A stretch of 64,000 bases of DNA from Ramlibacter sp. GTDB taxonomy: Bacteria; Pseudomonadota; Gammaproteobacteria; Burkholderiales; Burkholderiaceae_C. Below the pieces are notes generated by a model that was not told the origin of the DNA, made no database searches, and saw only the letters and a program-made list of their open reading frames with translations. The translations under genes and the position numbers were made by a program. Shown one piece after another: positions 1-8,764 of this stretch (within the stretch, counting starts at the first letter, position 1; the number at the start of each line of letters is the position of its first letter). The DNA lies in contig JADJPY010000011.1 of assembly GCA_016713005.1 (NCBI GenBank), forward strand, positions 186,001 to 250,000, written 5' to 3'.

Positions 1-1
1 G

Positions 2-556
2 GACCCGCTGGTGGCCATGCCCCAGCCCGTGCACTGGCGCTTCATCCCCGCCCTTAACCCCGACGGGCTGCTGGCGCGGCCGCCTCGGCGCGTCAACGCC
101 AACGGCGTGGACCTGAACCGCAATTTCCCCACGCCCAACTGGGAGCGCGACGCCGCCCACTACTGGGAGAAGCGCGTGCGCCGCGACCCGCGCCGCTGGC
201 CCGGCCCCAAGCCGCTGAGCGAGCCCGAGACGCGCTTTGTGCACGAGCAGATCCAGGAATTCCGGCCGCAGCTCATCGTCAGCATCCATGCGCCCTACGG
301 CGTTCTGGACTTTGACGGCCCGTCGGTGCCGCCCAGCAAGCTGGGCCGCCTGTACCTGGACCAGGTGGGCATCTTCCCCGGCTCGCTGGGCAACTACGGC
401 GGCGTGCACAAGGGCGTGCCCGTCGTCACCGTGGAGCTGCCCAACGCGCTGCGCACCCCGCTGGACAGCGAGATGCGCCAGATGTGGATCGACCTGCTTC
501 GCTGGATGAGCGAGCGCGTCGCCGCCCCGGCGGCGCGCCCGCCGCGACAGCCCTGA
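2..556 (+). CDS. Zinc carboxypeptidase, M14 family (C-terminal part)
   Basis: The frame is open to the left edge, so only the last ~184 residues are present. NGVDLNRNFP is the typical M14 zinc-peptidase signature, and the spacing resembles murein tripeptide amidase MpaA. The histidine in VSIHAPYG is the expected third zinc ligand, and the glutamate in VVTVELPNA the expected catalytic base. MpaA-like enzymes are cytoplasmic and cut the D-Glu/diaminopimelate bond of recycled murein peptides. That substrate is inferred from the family. The protein ends in an Ala/Pro/Arg-rich tail. A Rieske oxygenase gene starts 13 bp downstream on the same strand, so the two may be co-transcribed, although their functions do not suggest a common pathway. 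Confidence 0.8.
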   Translation, partial: DPLVAMPQPVHWRFIPALNPDGLLARPPRRVNANGVDLNRNFPTPNWERDAAHYWEKRVRRDPRRWPGPKPLSEPETRFVHEQIQEFRPQLIVSIHAPYGVLDFDGPSVPPSKLGRLYLDQVGIFPGSLGNYGGVHKGVPVVTVELPNALRTPLDSEMRQMWIDLLRWMSERVAAPAARPPRQP

Positions 557-569
557 GCGCGCACCCGCC

Positions 570-1658
570 ATGAGCGCGCCATCTTGCGGCGACATCCGCA
601 CCGACACCGCGCCGGGCGCGGCGTTCTACCGCAGCGACGCCGCCTGGACCCTGGCGCGGGAGCGCGTCTTTGTGCCCAGCTGGCAGTGGCTGGGCCACCT
701 GGGCGAGGTGGCCGCGACGCAGACGCTGGCGCCACGCACCCTGCTGCCGGGCAGCCTGGACGAGCCGCTGCTGCTGGCCCGCGACGCGCAGGGCACGCTG
801 CGCTGCCTGTCCAACGTGTGCACCCACCGCGCCAACCTGCTGGTGGCCGCGCCCTGCAGCGCGCCGCACATCCGCTGCGGCTACCACGGCCGCCGTTTCG
901 GGCTGGACGGCACCGTGCAGGCCAGCCCCGGGTTCACTGCGCAGGACGGCTTTCCCGCGCCCACCGATCACCTGCCGCAACCCGCCTTTGGCACCTGGGC
1001 CGGCCAGGGCTTTGCCTCGCTTTCGCCCGCCACGCCGCTGGCCGACTGGCTGGCCCCCGTGGAGCAGCGCTGTGGGGCCCTGCCCGGCCTGCAGGCGCTG
1101 CGGCCCGCGCCCGCGCGCGATGCCGACCATGTCGTCCAGGCGCACTGGGCCGTGGTGGTGGAGAACTACCTGGACGGGCTGCACATTCCCTTCATCCACC
1201 CGGGGCTCAACACCGCCATCGACATGGGGCACTACCGCTACGAGCTGTTCCCCGGTGCCTGCCTGCAGCTGGCGCTGGCGCGCGAGGGCGAGGTGGCGTT
1301 TGCCCCGCCGACGGACGGGCCCGACGCCGGGCTGCGTGTGGCCGCGTACTACTGGTGGCTGTTTCCCAACCTGATGCTCAACATCTACCCGTGGGGCATC
1401 TCGGTCAATGTGGTGCTGCCCGAGTCGCCCGAGCGCACCACGGTGCAGTTCCGCAGCCTGGTGTGGGACGAAGCCCTGCTGGGCCAGGGCGCCGGTGGCG
1501 ACCTGCAGCGCGTGCAGGACGAAGACGCCGCCGTGATGCAGGCTGTGCAGCTTGGACTGCGCGCACGCCTGTGGCGCCCCGGGCGCTATGCCGCGCAGCA
1601 CGAAAGCGGCATTCACCACTTTCATCGGCTGCTCAAGGCGGCGCTGGGCGAAATCTAA
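570..1658 (+). CDS. Rieske [2Fe-2S] aromatic-ring-hydroxylating oxygenase, alpha subunit type
   Basis: This is a 362-residue protein. The Rieske cluster ligands are C84-x-H86 (CTHR) and C103-x2-H106 (CGYHG). A D-x2-H-x4-H pattern in NYLDGLHIPFIH, near residues 198-212, supplies the mononuclear iron ligands of the SRPBCC catalytic domain. Length and order fit the oxygenase component of a Rieske non-heme iron system. No ferredoxin or reductase gene lies beside it, so electron donor and substrate are unknown. The last 25 codons recur in degraded form at 1939-2013, behind a MITE-like element. This suggests a duplication, or a lost paralogue, at its 3' end. Confidence 0.88.
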   Translation: MSAPSCGDIRTDTAPGAAFYRSDAAWTLARERVFVPSWQWLGHLGEVAATQTLAPRTLLPGSLDEPLLLARDAQGTLRCLSNVCTHRANLLVAAPCSAPHIRCGYHGRRFGLDGTVQASPGFTAQDGFPAPTDHLPQPAFGTWAGQGFASLSPATPLADWLAPVEQRCGALPGLQALRPAPARDADHVVQAHWAVVVENYLDGLHIPFIHPGLNTAIDMGHYRYELFPGACLQLALAREGEVAFAPPTDGPDAGLRVAAYYWWLFPNLMLNIYPWGISVNVVLPESPERTTVQFRSLVWDEALLGQGAGGDLQRVQDEDAAVMQAVQLGLRARLWRPGRYAAQHESGIHHFHRLLKAALGEI

Positions 1659-1710
1659 AGGCGACCGGGAACACCTGCGCTCGCCCGCTTTTCGCGTCAA
1701 CGCTTCTTCG

Positions 1711-1937
1711 GGATCATGCGGGCATGGGACTGTGCTGCGCTCGTGTCCCCCGGGCGGGCTGCGCCAGCCCTCCTCCTTTACCTCGCTTCGCACAATCCCC
1801 TGCCCACCTGATCCAGTGGGGTGAGTCTCACTCCAAGAGGGGAAATTCGAACTGTCGCGCACCACACACGCAGCGGGTTGGCGGTGATGGGTACCCGCCG
1901 AAGCGAGGTAAAGGATGAGGTCCGGGCGCAGCCCGGG
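1711..1937. repeat. MITE-like element, copy 1 (right end truncated)
   Basis: The stretch has a left arm at 1738-1790 and a shorter complementary right arm from 1899 that starts CGAAGCGAGGTAAAGGA. It matches, in reverse complement and with a few mismatches, the element at 5382-5596, including flank as far as 1711. The outer part of the right arm is missing, and the sequence runs straight into a second copy of the Rieske gene tail. It encodes no convincing protein. It is best read as a non-autonomous palindromic element, with the two copies in opposite orientation. Confidence 0.75.
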
Positions 1938-1938
1938 C

Positions 1939-2013
1939 CGCTACGCCGCGCAGCATGAAAGCGGCATTCACCACTTTCATCGGCTGCTCGAGGTGGCCCT
2001 GGGCGAAATTTAA
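1939..2013 (+). pseudogene. Duplicated 3' end of the Rieske oxygenase gene
   Basis: Twenty-four codons plus stop read in frame as a near copy of the Rieske C-terminus (HESGIHHFHRLL core), with scattered, often third-position changes. There is no start codon or catalytic domain. The divergence argues for either an old duplication or the remnant of a tandem paralogue whose 5' part was lost, possibly with arrival of the element at 1711-1937. Confidence 0.85.
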
Positions 2014-2017
2014 GAGA

Positions 2018-2070
2018 AATCAGGCTTTAGCCCGCATGGGTGCTTGTTGATCCACTACAAAATCAATAGC
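2018..2070 (-). repeat. Dispersed ~54-bp hairpin repeat
   Basis: The stretch carries the two parts typical of the family: a TTTAGCCCGCATGGGTGCTTG arm-type block and a terminal ACAAAATCAATAGC hairpin. Related copies occur at 8578, 18078, 19327, 28082, 31474, 37162, 52678 and 55394. It lies just after the duplicated Rieske tail. This is one of the more diverged copies. Confidence 0.65.
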
Positions 2071-2107
2071 GAACAGGGAGAGGTGTTGAATGGTGAGCAA
2101 CCAGATT

Positions 2108-2815
2108 TCATTGCTCCGGAACATCAATCAGGAACTCTTGAATATGAGAAAGGACTGCCCAGCCAGTCTTCGAATTCGAGATATCCTTGAGTGCGGTACG
2201 TTGCTGTCGGTAGATGTCCGCACGATATCGACCGGGCGGCGAAGCTGAATGCTGTCCAGCTTCGAATATCAGTTCTGACCCTCCCGTCAACTTTCCCAGA
2301 AGTCGGGATTCACCAAATCGACCAAAAACAGTCATGCGATATTTGTCTTCCATCACGCCTTTTGGGATGGGCGCTGATCTGACGACCGCACGTATGGGCT
2401 CTCGACCCAGATACTGACGAGGCAAGTTCACGATCTCCAACTGCGGCAGCGAGAAGCTGTGTTGGGTCACACGCCCCGTCTGGCGCGTCAATTCAAACGT
2501 GAACGTCTCGCTGACAGGGATGTTCCCTATGTAAGAAACCAGTTCTTTCGGATCACGGCCGAGCTGTATGCCGTTCACCTTGATCACACCATCAGCCCGC
2601 AACTGAACTTCCTTATTGGCATCAAAAAGAAGGAAGTCGGCCCGTACAAATGCCGTCGGCTGACCTTCGGTGTAGGTCACGATGTACACGGGGGTAATCT
2701 CGGCCATCCCGTCGTCAATGGCCATACGCGGGTCAGTGGATTGACTCACGGCACAGCCAGTCATGCCCCCGCCCCCGAGCACGGCCAATGTCATCAAACT
2801 CTCGCGTCGATTCAT
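2108..2815 (-). CDS. Uncharacterised lipoprotein
   Basis: The start at 2815 gives MNRRESLMTLAVLGGGGMTGC, a short charged N-region, hydrophobic core and a lipobox (MTGC), so export and lipidation at that cysteine are predicted. The mature ~215 residues are rich in beta-type segments and show no domain I can name. A longer open frame reaches 2923 but would bury the signal peptide. Base composition is visibly AT-richer than the neighbours, and the gene is bounded by repeat DNA on its 3' side, which may point to acquisition by transfer. Function is unknown. Confidence 0.7.
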   Translation of the reverse strand: MNRRESLMTLAVLGGGGMTGCAVSQSTDPRMAIDDGMAEITPVYIVTYTEGQPTAFVRADFLLFDANKEVQLRADGVIKVNGIQLGRDPKELVSYIGNIPVSETFTFELTRQTGRVTQHSFSLPQLEIVNLPRQYLGREPIRAVVRSAPIPKGVMEDKYRMTVFGRFGESRLLGKLTGGSELIFEAGQHSASPPGRYRADIYRQQRTALKDISNSKTGWAVLSHIQEFLIDVPEQ

Positions 2816-2968
2816 GACGGTGTCCTCAGTTGACAAAGTTCGATGGTAAATCGCCAGACGGCGTCCGCCATTGCAGGCACCCAAAGCAAACGTTGACCCG
2901 GCCAAGCACCCTCCCCTCTGCACAGAACCTCCAAATCAGCGAGACTCTTCCGCTGGAGGATTTTCACC

Positions 2969-5299
2969 ATGACCACCAACACCCTGGACATCCCGGCCCG
3001 CTTTGGCAGCGGCCAGGCCGTCAAGCGCCTGGAAGACGAAGCCCTGCTCAAGGGCAGCGGCCAATACGCCGACGACATCACCCCTGCGGGCGAGCTGCGC
3101 CTGTGCTTTGTGCGCTCGCTCTATCCGCATGCGCGCATTGCCGGCATCGACACGGCGGCCGCCAAGGACATGCCCGGCGTGGTGGCGGTGGTCACGGGCG
3201 CAGAGCTGGTGGCCGCGGGCGTCAAGCCCATTCCCCACAGCCCCAACTTCAAGCGCGCGGGCGGTGCACCGGGCGCCACGCCTGCGCGGCGCGTGCTGGC
3301 GCACGAGCGCGTGCGCTACGTGGGCGAGGCCGTGGCCCTGGTGGTGGCCCAGACGGTGCAGCAGGCGCGCGACGCGGCCGAGGCCGTGTTCGTGGACTAC
3401 GAGGAGCTGCCTCATGTGGTGACGGCCGAGGACGCCACCGCCGCCGGCGCGCCTGCACTGTGCGATGAAGCGCCCGACAACATCACCGCCGAGATGCGCC
3501 ATGGCAACGAGGCCGCCACCGCAGCTGCTTTTGCCGGCGCGGCGCATGTGGTCCGGCTCGACATCCACAACCAGCGCGTGGTCGCGCTGACCATCGAGCC
3601 GCGTTCGGTGCTGGCGTGGATTGCGGAAGACGGCCGTCTCACGCTGCGCATGAGCAGCCAGATGCCCAGTGGCGTCAAGAACGCGTTGTGCAACGACATC
3701 CTGGGCCTGCCGCGCGACAAGGTGCGGGTGACGGTGGGCGACGTGGGCGGCGGCTTTGGCATGAAGACCGGCATCTACCCGGAGGACGCCGCCGTGGCAT
3801 GGGCCGCGCACCACCTGCAGCGCCCTGTGAAGTGGATTGCCGACCGCAGCGAGGACTTCCTTACCTCTGCCCATGGCCGGGACCTGCAGACGCAGGCCGA
3901 ACTGGCGCTGGCCGCCGACGGCAAGATTCTGGGCCTGCGCCTGCGCTCACTGGCCAACGTGGGGGCCTACGCCATTCCCACCGGCGTGGCCATCCAGTTG
4001 ATGATCGGCCCCTGGGTGCAGACCAGCGTGTACGACATCCAGACCATCGACTTCCACTTCAAGGCGGTGCTCACCAACACCGCGCCCACCAGCGCCTACC
4101 GGGGCGCGGGCCGGCCCGAGGCGATCTTCATCATGGAGCGGCTGATGGACGAGGCCGCGCGCCAGACTGGCATGGACCGCATCGCGCTGCGCCGCCGCAA
4201 CTTCATCCGCCCGGAGCAGATGCCCTACAAGAACGCCATGGGCCAGACCTACGACACCGGCCAGTTTGAAAAGGTCATGGACCAGGGCCTGGGGCTGGCC
4301 GACTGGGCCGGTTTTGAAGCGCGGGCCGCGCAGAGCAAGGCGCGCGGCAGGTTGCGGGGCCTGGGCATCGCCACCTTTCTGGAGTGGACCGGCGGCAACG
4401 TGTTTGAAGAGCGCGTCACAGTGGACGTGAAGGCCGACGGCACGATCGAAGTCTTCTCCGCCGTCAACCAGATGGGCCAGGGCATTGCCACCACGCTGGC
4501 GCAGCTGGTGGTGGACGTGTTTGGCGTGCCCATCGAGCGCGTCAAGGTGATCCTGGGCGACACCGATCGTGGCGACGGGTTTGGCAGCGCGGGCTCCAGG
4601 TCCCTCTTCACCGGCGGCTCCGCCATGCGCGTGGGCTCCGAGCGCACGATCGACCATGCACGGCACCTCGCCGCCCAAGAGTTGGAGGCCGCGGCCGAAG
4701 ACATCGCCTACGCAACCGGCCGCTTCACGGTCAAGGGCACGGATGTGGGCATCGACCTGTTCGCGCTGGCGGGCAAACAGGCGGGAGGCGTGATCCACAT
4801 GGACAGCACCAGCGCCGTGAACGGCCCCACCTGGCCCAACGGCTGCCACATCAGCGAGGTGGAGATCGACCCCGCCACGGGCGAAGTGCAGGTGGTGCGC
4901 TACAGCAGCGTCAACGATGTGGGCCGCGTGGTGAACCCGATGATCGTGCGCGGCCAGCTGGATGGCGGCGCGCTGCAGGGCATCGGCCAGGCGCTGCATG
5001 AGCACATGGTCTACGACGCCGACACCGGCCAGCCCGTGACCGGCAGCCTGATGGACTATGCCGCCCCGCGCGCCGACAACATGGCCTGCGACTTCGTGAC
5101 CGAAATGGACGAGTCCACCCCCTGCAAGAACAACCCGCTGGGCGTGAAGGGCGTGGGCGAACTCGGCACCATCGGCGCCACGCCGAGCGTCGTGAACGCG
5201 GTGGCGGATGCTTTGGCGCGTGGTGGCAGGGCGGACAAGGCGCCGGGCCTGCAGATGCCGCTGACGGCGGCGAAAGTGTGGGAACTGCTGGACGTCTGA
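2969..5299 (+). CDS. Xanthine dehydrogenase family, molybdopterin-binding large subunit (CoxL-like form II)
   Basis: The 776-residue protein has the aldehyde oxidase/xanthine dehydrogenase a/b-hammerhead start (KRLEDEALLKGSGQYADD) and the molybdenum-cofactor domain. AYRGAGR near residue 376 is the motif of form II CoxL-like proteins; true CO dehydrogenases carry AYxCSFR. The expected catalytic glutamate lies in GVGELG near residue 730. A GGAGG ribosome site precedes the ATG. These enzymes hydroxylate aldehydes or N-heterocycles and normally need medium (FAD) and small (2Fe-2S) subunits, neither of which is adjacent. Substrate is unknown, and CO oxidation is unlikely from the motif. Confidence 0.88.
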   Translation: MTTNTLDIPARFGSGQAVKRLEDEALLKGSGQYADDITPAGELRLCFVRSLYPHARIAGIDTAAAKDMPGVVAVVTGAELVAAGVKPIPHSPNFKRAGGAPGATPARRVLAHERVRYVGEAVALVVAQTVQQARDAAEAVFVDYEELPHVVTAEDATAAGAPALCDEAPDNITAEMRHGNEAATAAAFAGAAHVVRLDIHNQRVVALTIEPRSVLAWIAEDGRLTLRMSSQMPSGVKNALCNDILGLPRDKVRVTVGDVGGGFGMKTGIYPEDAAVAWAAHHLQRPVKWIADRSEDFLTSAHGRDLQTQAELALAADGKILGLRLRSLANVGAYAIPTGVAIQLMIGPWVQTSVYDIQTIDFHFKAVLTNTAPTSAYRGAGRPEAIFIMERLMDEAARQTGMDRIALRRRNFIRPEQMPYKNAMGQTYDTGQFEKVMDQGLGLADWAGFEARAAQSKARGRLRGLGIATFLEWTGGNVFEERVTVDVKADGTIEVFSAVNQMGQGIATTLAQLVVDVFGVPIERVKVILGDTDRGDGFGSAGSRSLFTGGSAMRVGSERTIDHARHLAAQELEAAAEDIAYATGRFTVKGTDVGIDLFALAGKQAGGVIHMDSTSAVNGPTWPNGCHISEVEIDPATGEVQVVRYSSVNDVGRVVNPMIVRGQLDGGALQGIGQALHEHMVYDADTGQPVTGSLMDYAAPRADNMACDFVTEMDESTPCKNNPLGVKGVGELGTIGATPSVVNAVADALARGGRADKAPGLQMPLTAAKVWELLDV

Positions 5300-5381
5300 G
5301 TTCCTCCGCTCTCGTTCTTCTGGTCATCGCTGTCCCGCTACCCGGTGGCCCCGCGGGTTGACGGCGACGTGTACCCGCCTG

Positions 5382-5596
5382 CGCTCGTGTCCCCCGGATT
5401 GGGCTGCGCCCAATCCTCCTCCTTTACCTCGCTTCGGCGGGCACCCATCACCGCCGACCCGCTGCGTGGTGGTGCACGACTGTTCGGACTCACCCTCTTC
5501 GAGTGAGACTCACCCCACTGGATCAGGTGGGCAGGGGATTGTGCGAAGCGAGGTAAAGGAGGAGGGCTGGCGCAGCCAGCCCGGGGGACACGAGCG
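5382..5596. repeat. MITE-like element, copy 2, with ~53-bp terminal inverted repeats
   Basis: The left arm (5382-5436) begins CGCTCGTGTCCCCCGG and contains CCTTTACCTCGCTTCG. The right arm (5544-5596) is its reverse complement except for the few bases around GGCTGCGCC. About 107 bp lie between, with no open frame of note. The same element is present inverted at 1711-1937. This fills most of the gap between two convergent genes. A transposase source was not seen in the window. Confidence 0.8.
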
Positions 5597-5655
5597 CAGC
5601 ACAGTCCCCTGCCCGCATGATCCCAAGACAACGTTGGCGAGCAGTCCCGTCCCCG

Positions 5656-7593
5656 TCAAACCGCCGAACGCAACGCCCGCTCAATCCGGCTCTTCGCCAC
5701 GGTGGTTTTGGGCACCTTGAACGGGAACCAGCTGCGCACGTCTTCTTCCAGCCCGATGCCGTGCATGTAGTTGTAGATGGCTTTCTTGAGCGCGCCCCCC
5801 AGCGCGTCGTGGTCCACGCCGGTGGGGTCATGGAACGCGATGTCGTTCCTGGCGAAGCCGCCCGGGGGCAGTGGCTGCAGCGTCACGCCGTAGTCTTGCG
5901 GGTTCTGGCCCACCGGTGAATGCACGGTGCAGGCAAAGCGGTGGAAGAAGCCGCTCTGGATGCAGCCGTTTTCAAACAGTTGCCGCACATACTCCAGCGC
6001 GTCCACCGTGTCCTGCACCGTCTGCGTGGGGAATCCGTACATCAGGTAGGCGTGCACCAGGATGCCCGCGTCGCTGAAGGCACGGGTCACGCGCGCCACC
6101 TGGTCCACGCTCACGCCCTTTTTCATCAGCGTCAGCAGCCGGTCGGACGCGACTTCGAGCCCGCCCGATATGGCAATGCAGCCGCTGTCGGCCAGCAGCT
6201 GGCACAGCTCGGGGCTGAAAGACTTTTCAAAACGGATGTTGCCCCACCACGAGATGCCGGTGTCGCGCGCGATCAGCTCCTGCGCCAGCGCCTTCAGGGC
6301 CTTGGGTGGCGCGGCTTCGTCCACAAAATGGAAGCCGGTCTGCCCCGTCTCGCGCACGATCGCATCAATGCGGTCGGCCAGCACGGTGGCCGACGCGCCC
6401 TCGTAGCGGCTGATGTAGTCCAGGCTCACGTCGCAAAAGCTGCACTTCTTCCAGTAGCAGCCATGCGCCACCGTGAGCTTGTTCCAGCGCCCGTCGCTCC
6501 ACAGCCGGTGCATGGGGTTGAGCATGTCCAGCAGCGACAGGTATTTGTCCAGCGGCAGGCCGTCCCAGGTGGGCGTGCCCACCTCGGCAAACGCCACGTC
6601 GGGCTCGGCCATGTTGATGTAGCGCACGGTGGCCGTTTCGCCATCGCTGCCGGCTTCGCGCACAAAAGTGCGCACCAGCCGCTGCCGCCCGCGCCGGCCC
6701 TGCAGATGCTCCAGCAGCGCCAGCAGCGGGCGCTCGCCAGTGTCCAGCGTCACGTAGTCAATGTGGTCAAACACGCGCGGCTCGGCCAGCTCGCGCAGCT
6801 CGGTGTTCACAAAGCCGCCGCCCAGCACGGTGGTGATGTGCGGGTGCCGCGCCTTGATGGTCTGTGCGATGCGAAACGCCGCATACACCGCGCCGGGGAA
6901 CGGCGCCGACAGCAACACCACCGTGGGTGCATGGCGCGCGACGGCCTCCAGCGTCAGCGCTTCCAGCGTGTCGTCCACCAGGTTGGGGGGCGCGGCCAGC
7001 GCATCGGCCAGCGGGTCGAAGGTGGGCTGGCTGCCGGCCAGCGATTCGGCATACCGCACAAACTCGAAGCGCGGGTCCACCGCGTCGCGCAGCACGTCGG
7101 CCAGATCGTTCAGGTACAGCGTGGCCAGGTGCCGCGCGCGGTCCTGGATGCCCAGCGAGCCAAAGGCCCAGCCCAGCGGGTCGCCGCTGCCGTCGTCCAC
7201 ATACACGTCCAGCGACTCGAATCGCGGGCCTTCCGGCAGGTAGTGGCGACCCACGATGCGGTGCGCCAGCGTGGCGTCGCGCCCTTGCAGGAAGGCAATG
7301 ACCGGTGCAATGGTGGCCAGGTAGCGCGCCTGCTGTGCCGCAAAGGCCTGCACCGCCGGGCTGTGCTTCTTGCGGGGCAGCGCCTCCACGCAGGCGGCCA
7401 CCGCGCGCAGGCCGTCGGGCGACAGCAATCGCAGCACCAGCGCCAGCGCCAGGTCTTCCTGCACCGCGCTGACGCCGCGCGAGCGCAGGAAGCCGGTGAG
7501 GTAGGCGGTGGACGGGTAGGGCGTGTTCAGCTGCGTCATCGGCGGGATGACGGACAGCACGCGCAGCGGTGGGGCGGGTTGGGTGGCTGGCAA
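5656..7593 (-). CDS. B12-binding-type radical SAM protein
   Basis: The N-terminal ~200 residues follow the pattern of a cobalamin-binding Rossmann domain (VLSVIPPMTQLNTPYPSTAY, then VVLLSAPFPGAVYAAF and TVLGGGFVNTEL). A radical SAM core follows with the cluster motif CYWKKCSFC, a C-x4-C-x2-C variant rather than C-x3-C-x2-C. The frame is open up to a TTG at 7641, but that leaves only 14 bp to the divergent ppk2. I prefer the TTG at 7593, although a GTG at 7560 is also possible. The product and substrate are unknown; such proteins often perform methylations or C-C bond chemistry. Confidence 0.8.
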   Translation of the reverse strand: MPATQPAPPLRVLSVIPPMTQLNTPYPSTAYLTGFLRSRGVSAVQEDLALALVLRLLSPDGLRAVAACVEALPRKKHSPAVQAFAAQQARYLATIAPVIAFLQGRDATLAHRIVGRHYLPEGPRFESLDVYVDDGSGDPLGWAFGSLGIQDRARHLATLYLNDLADVLRDAVDPRFEFVRYAESLAGSQPTFDPLADALAAPPNLVDDTLEALTLEAVARHAPTVVLLSAPFPGAVYAAFRIAQTIKARHPHITTVLGGGFVNTELRELAEPRVFDHIDYVTLDTGERPLLALLEHLQGRRGRQRLVRTFVREAGSDGETATVRYINMAEPDVAFAEVGTPTWDGLPLDKYLSLLDMLNPMHRLWSDGRWNKLTVAHGCYWKKCSFCDVSLDYISRYEGASATVLADRIDAIVRETGQTGFHFVDEAAPPKALKALAQELIARDTGISWWGNIRFEKSFSPELCQLLADSGCIAISGGLEVASDRLLTLMKKGVSVDQVARVTRAFSDAGILVHAYLMYGFPTQTVQDTVDALEYVRQLFENGCIQSGFFHRFACTVHSPVGQNPQDYGVTLQPLPPGGFARNDIAFHDPTGVDHDALGGALKKAIYNYMHGIGLEEDVRSWFPFKVPKTTVAKSRIERALRSAV

Positions 7594-7655
7594 GCCGCGA
7601 TTATCGGGGCGGCCTGTGGCGCTGTATCCTGAACCTTGCAACGACCGGAGCCACC

Positions 7656-8504
7656 ATGACCAATGGCAAGCAGGAAACCAGCAGCGCCAACCTCAAAGAC
7701 TGGCAACCCTCTAGCGAAGGCAAGGGCAAGCCCTTTGCCCTGGACAAATGCCCACCTGGCGCCAAGCCGTTTTCCAGCGGGGACAAGGTCCGGGACAAGG
7801 CCGCGGTGGAGGCCATCGCGCAGGAACTCGATGGCCTGCAGGACCTGTTCTACGCGGACCGCCGCTTCAAGCTGCTGGTGGTGCTGCAGGGCACCGACAC
7901 TTCCGGCAAGGACGGCACCATCCGCGGCGTATTCAGCCGCACCAGTGCACTGGGCGTGCACACCGTGGGCTGGAAAGCGCCCACTGAAGCCGAGCGCGCG
8001 CACGATTTCCTGTGGCGCATCCACCAGCAGGTGCCGGGCGCGGGTGAGGTGATGATCTTCAACCGCAGCCACTACGAGGACGTGCTGGTGCCGGTGGTCA
8101 ATGGCTGGATCACCCCCGATCAGACGCGCCAGCGCATGGCGCACATCAACGATTTCGAGCGGCTGCTGGCCGAGACCGGCACGGTGGTGATGAAGTTCAT
8201 GCTGCACATCAGCCAGGATGAACAACGCGTGCGCCTGCAGGAGCGCGTGGACGACGTCACCAAGCACTGGAAGTTCAGTCTGGGTGACCTGGAGGTGCGC
8301 AAGCAGTGGGCGCAGTACCAGGCCGCGTATGAGGCCTTGCTGGGCGCGACCAGCACGCCCTGGGCGCCCTGGACGGTGGTGCCAGCCGACTCAAAAACCC
8401 ACCGCAACCTCATGATCGCCACGCTGGTGCGCGACAAGCTCAAGTCGCTGGGGTTGCGCTACCCGCCGGAGGACGCCAAGCTGCGGGGCCTCAAGATCGA
8501 CTGA
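7656..8504 (+). CDS. ppk2: Polyphosphate kinase 2 family protein
   Basis: The 282-residue protein matches PPK2. Its Walker A-like loop GTDTSGKDGT lies near residue 80, NRSHYEDV is the Walker B region, and the lid region follows. PPK2 enzymes transfer phosphate between inorganic polyphosphate and nucleotides in the cytoplasm. The single-domain length fits class I or III, and the preferred nucleotide cannot be read from the sequence. ATG 7656 is chosen because it follows a GGAG ribosome site and removes a low-quality N-terminal extension. It is divergent from the radical SAM gene. Confidence 0.9.
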   Translation: MTNGKQETSSANLKDWQPSSEGKGKPFALDKCPPGAKPFSSGDKVRDKAAVEAIAQELDGLQDLFYADRRFKLLVVLQGTDTSGKDGTIRGVFSRTSALGVHTVGWKAPTEAERAHDFLWRIHQQVPGAGEVMIFNRSHYEDVLVPVVNGWITPDQTRQRMAHINDFERLLAETGTVVMKFMLHISQDEQRVRLQERVDDVTKHWKFSLGDLEVRKQWAQYQAAYEALLGATSTPWAPWTVVPADSKTHRNLMIATLVRDKLKSLGLRYPPEDAKLRGLKID

Positions 8505-8577
8505 CACTCCCCGCACGCTGGCGGAAGGCTGGCAGAAGCCTGACACTGCCGGATGCCGCCGCAAACGAAATTTGAGG

Positions 8578-8634
8578 GCAAACTCGGGCTGTAGCCCCCG
8601 TCAGTGCTGGCTTTGCCGCTATGAAAACAATAGC
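8578..8634 (-). repeat. Dispersed ~54-bp hairpin repeat
   Basis: The block TCGGGCTGTAGCCCCCGTCA is followed by a GCTATGAAAACAATAGC hairpin, the two-part layout of the family. It lies between ppk2 and the ABC binding-protein gene. The remaining intergenic DNA holds no gene that I can see. Confidence 0.7.
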
Positions 8635-8764
8635 AATCCGGCGTGCCAGCACTTGACGGTCAGGCTGACGCCGTGCTGACAGGGCTGCACCAAATCAGGG
8701 AAAACCGCCAGAGCCACACTGTGCCCCGAACCTACAGTCGCGGCACTTTCACAAGAGGTGCACC

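Noticed and set aside
426..1865. A long open frame on the minus strand across the Rieske gene
   Set aside because: It mirrors the high-GC codon structure of the Rieske gene, has an Arg/Gly/Gln-rich product and shows no motif.
1738..5596. A complete composite transposon between the two inverted elements
   Set aside because: No transposase or target duplication was found, and the first element has a truncated end, so mobility is unproven.
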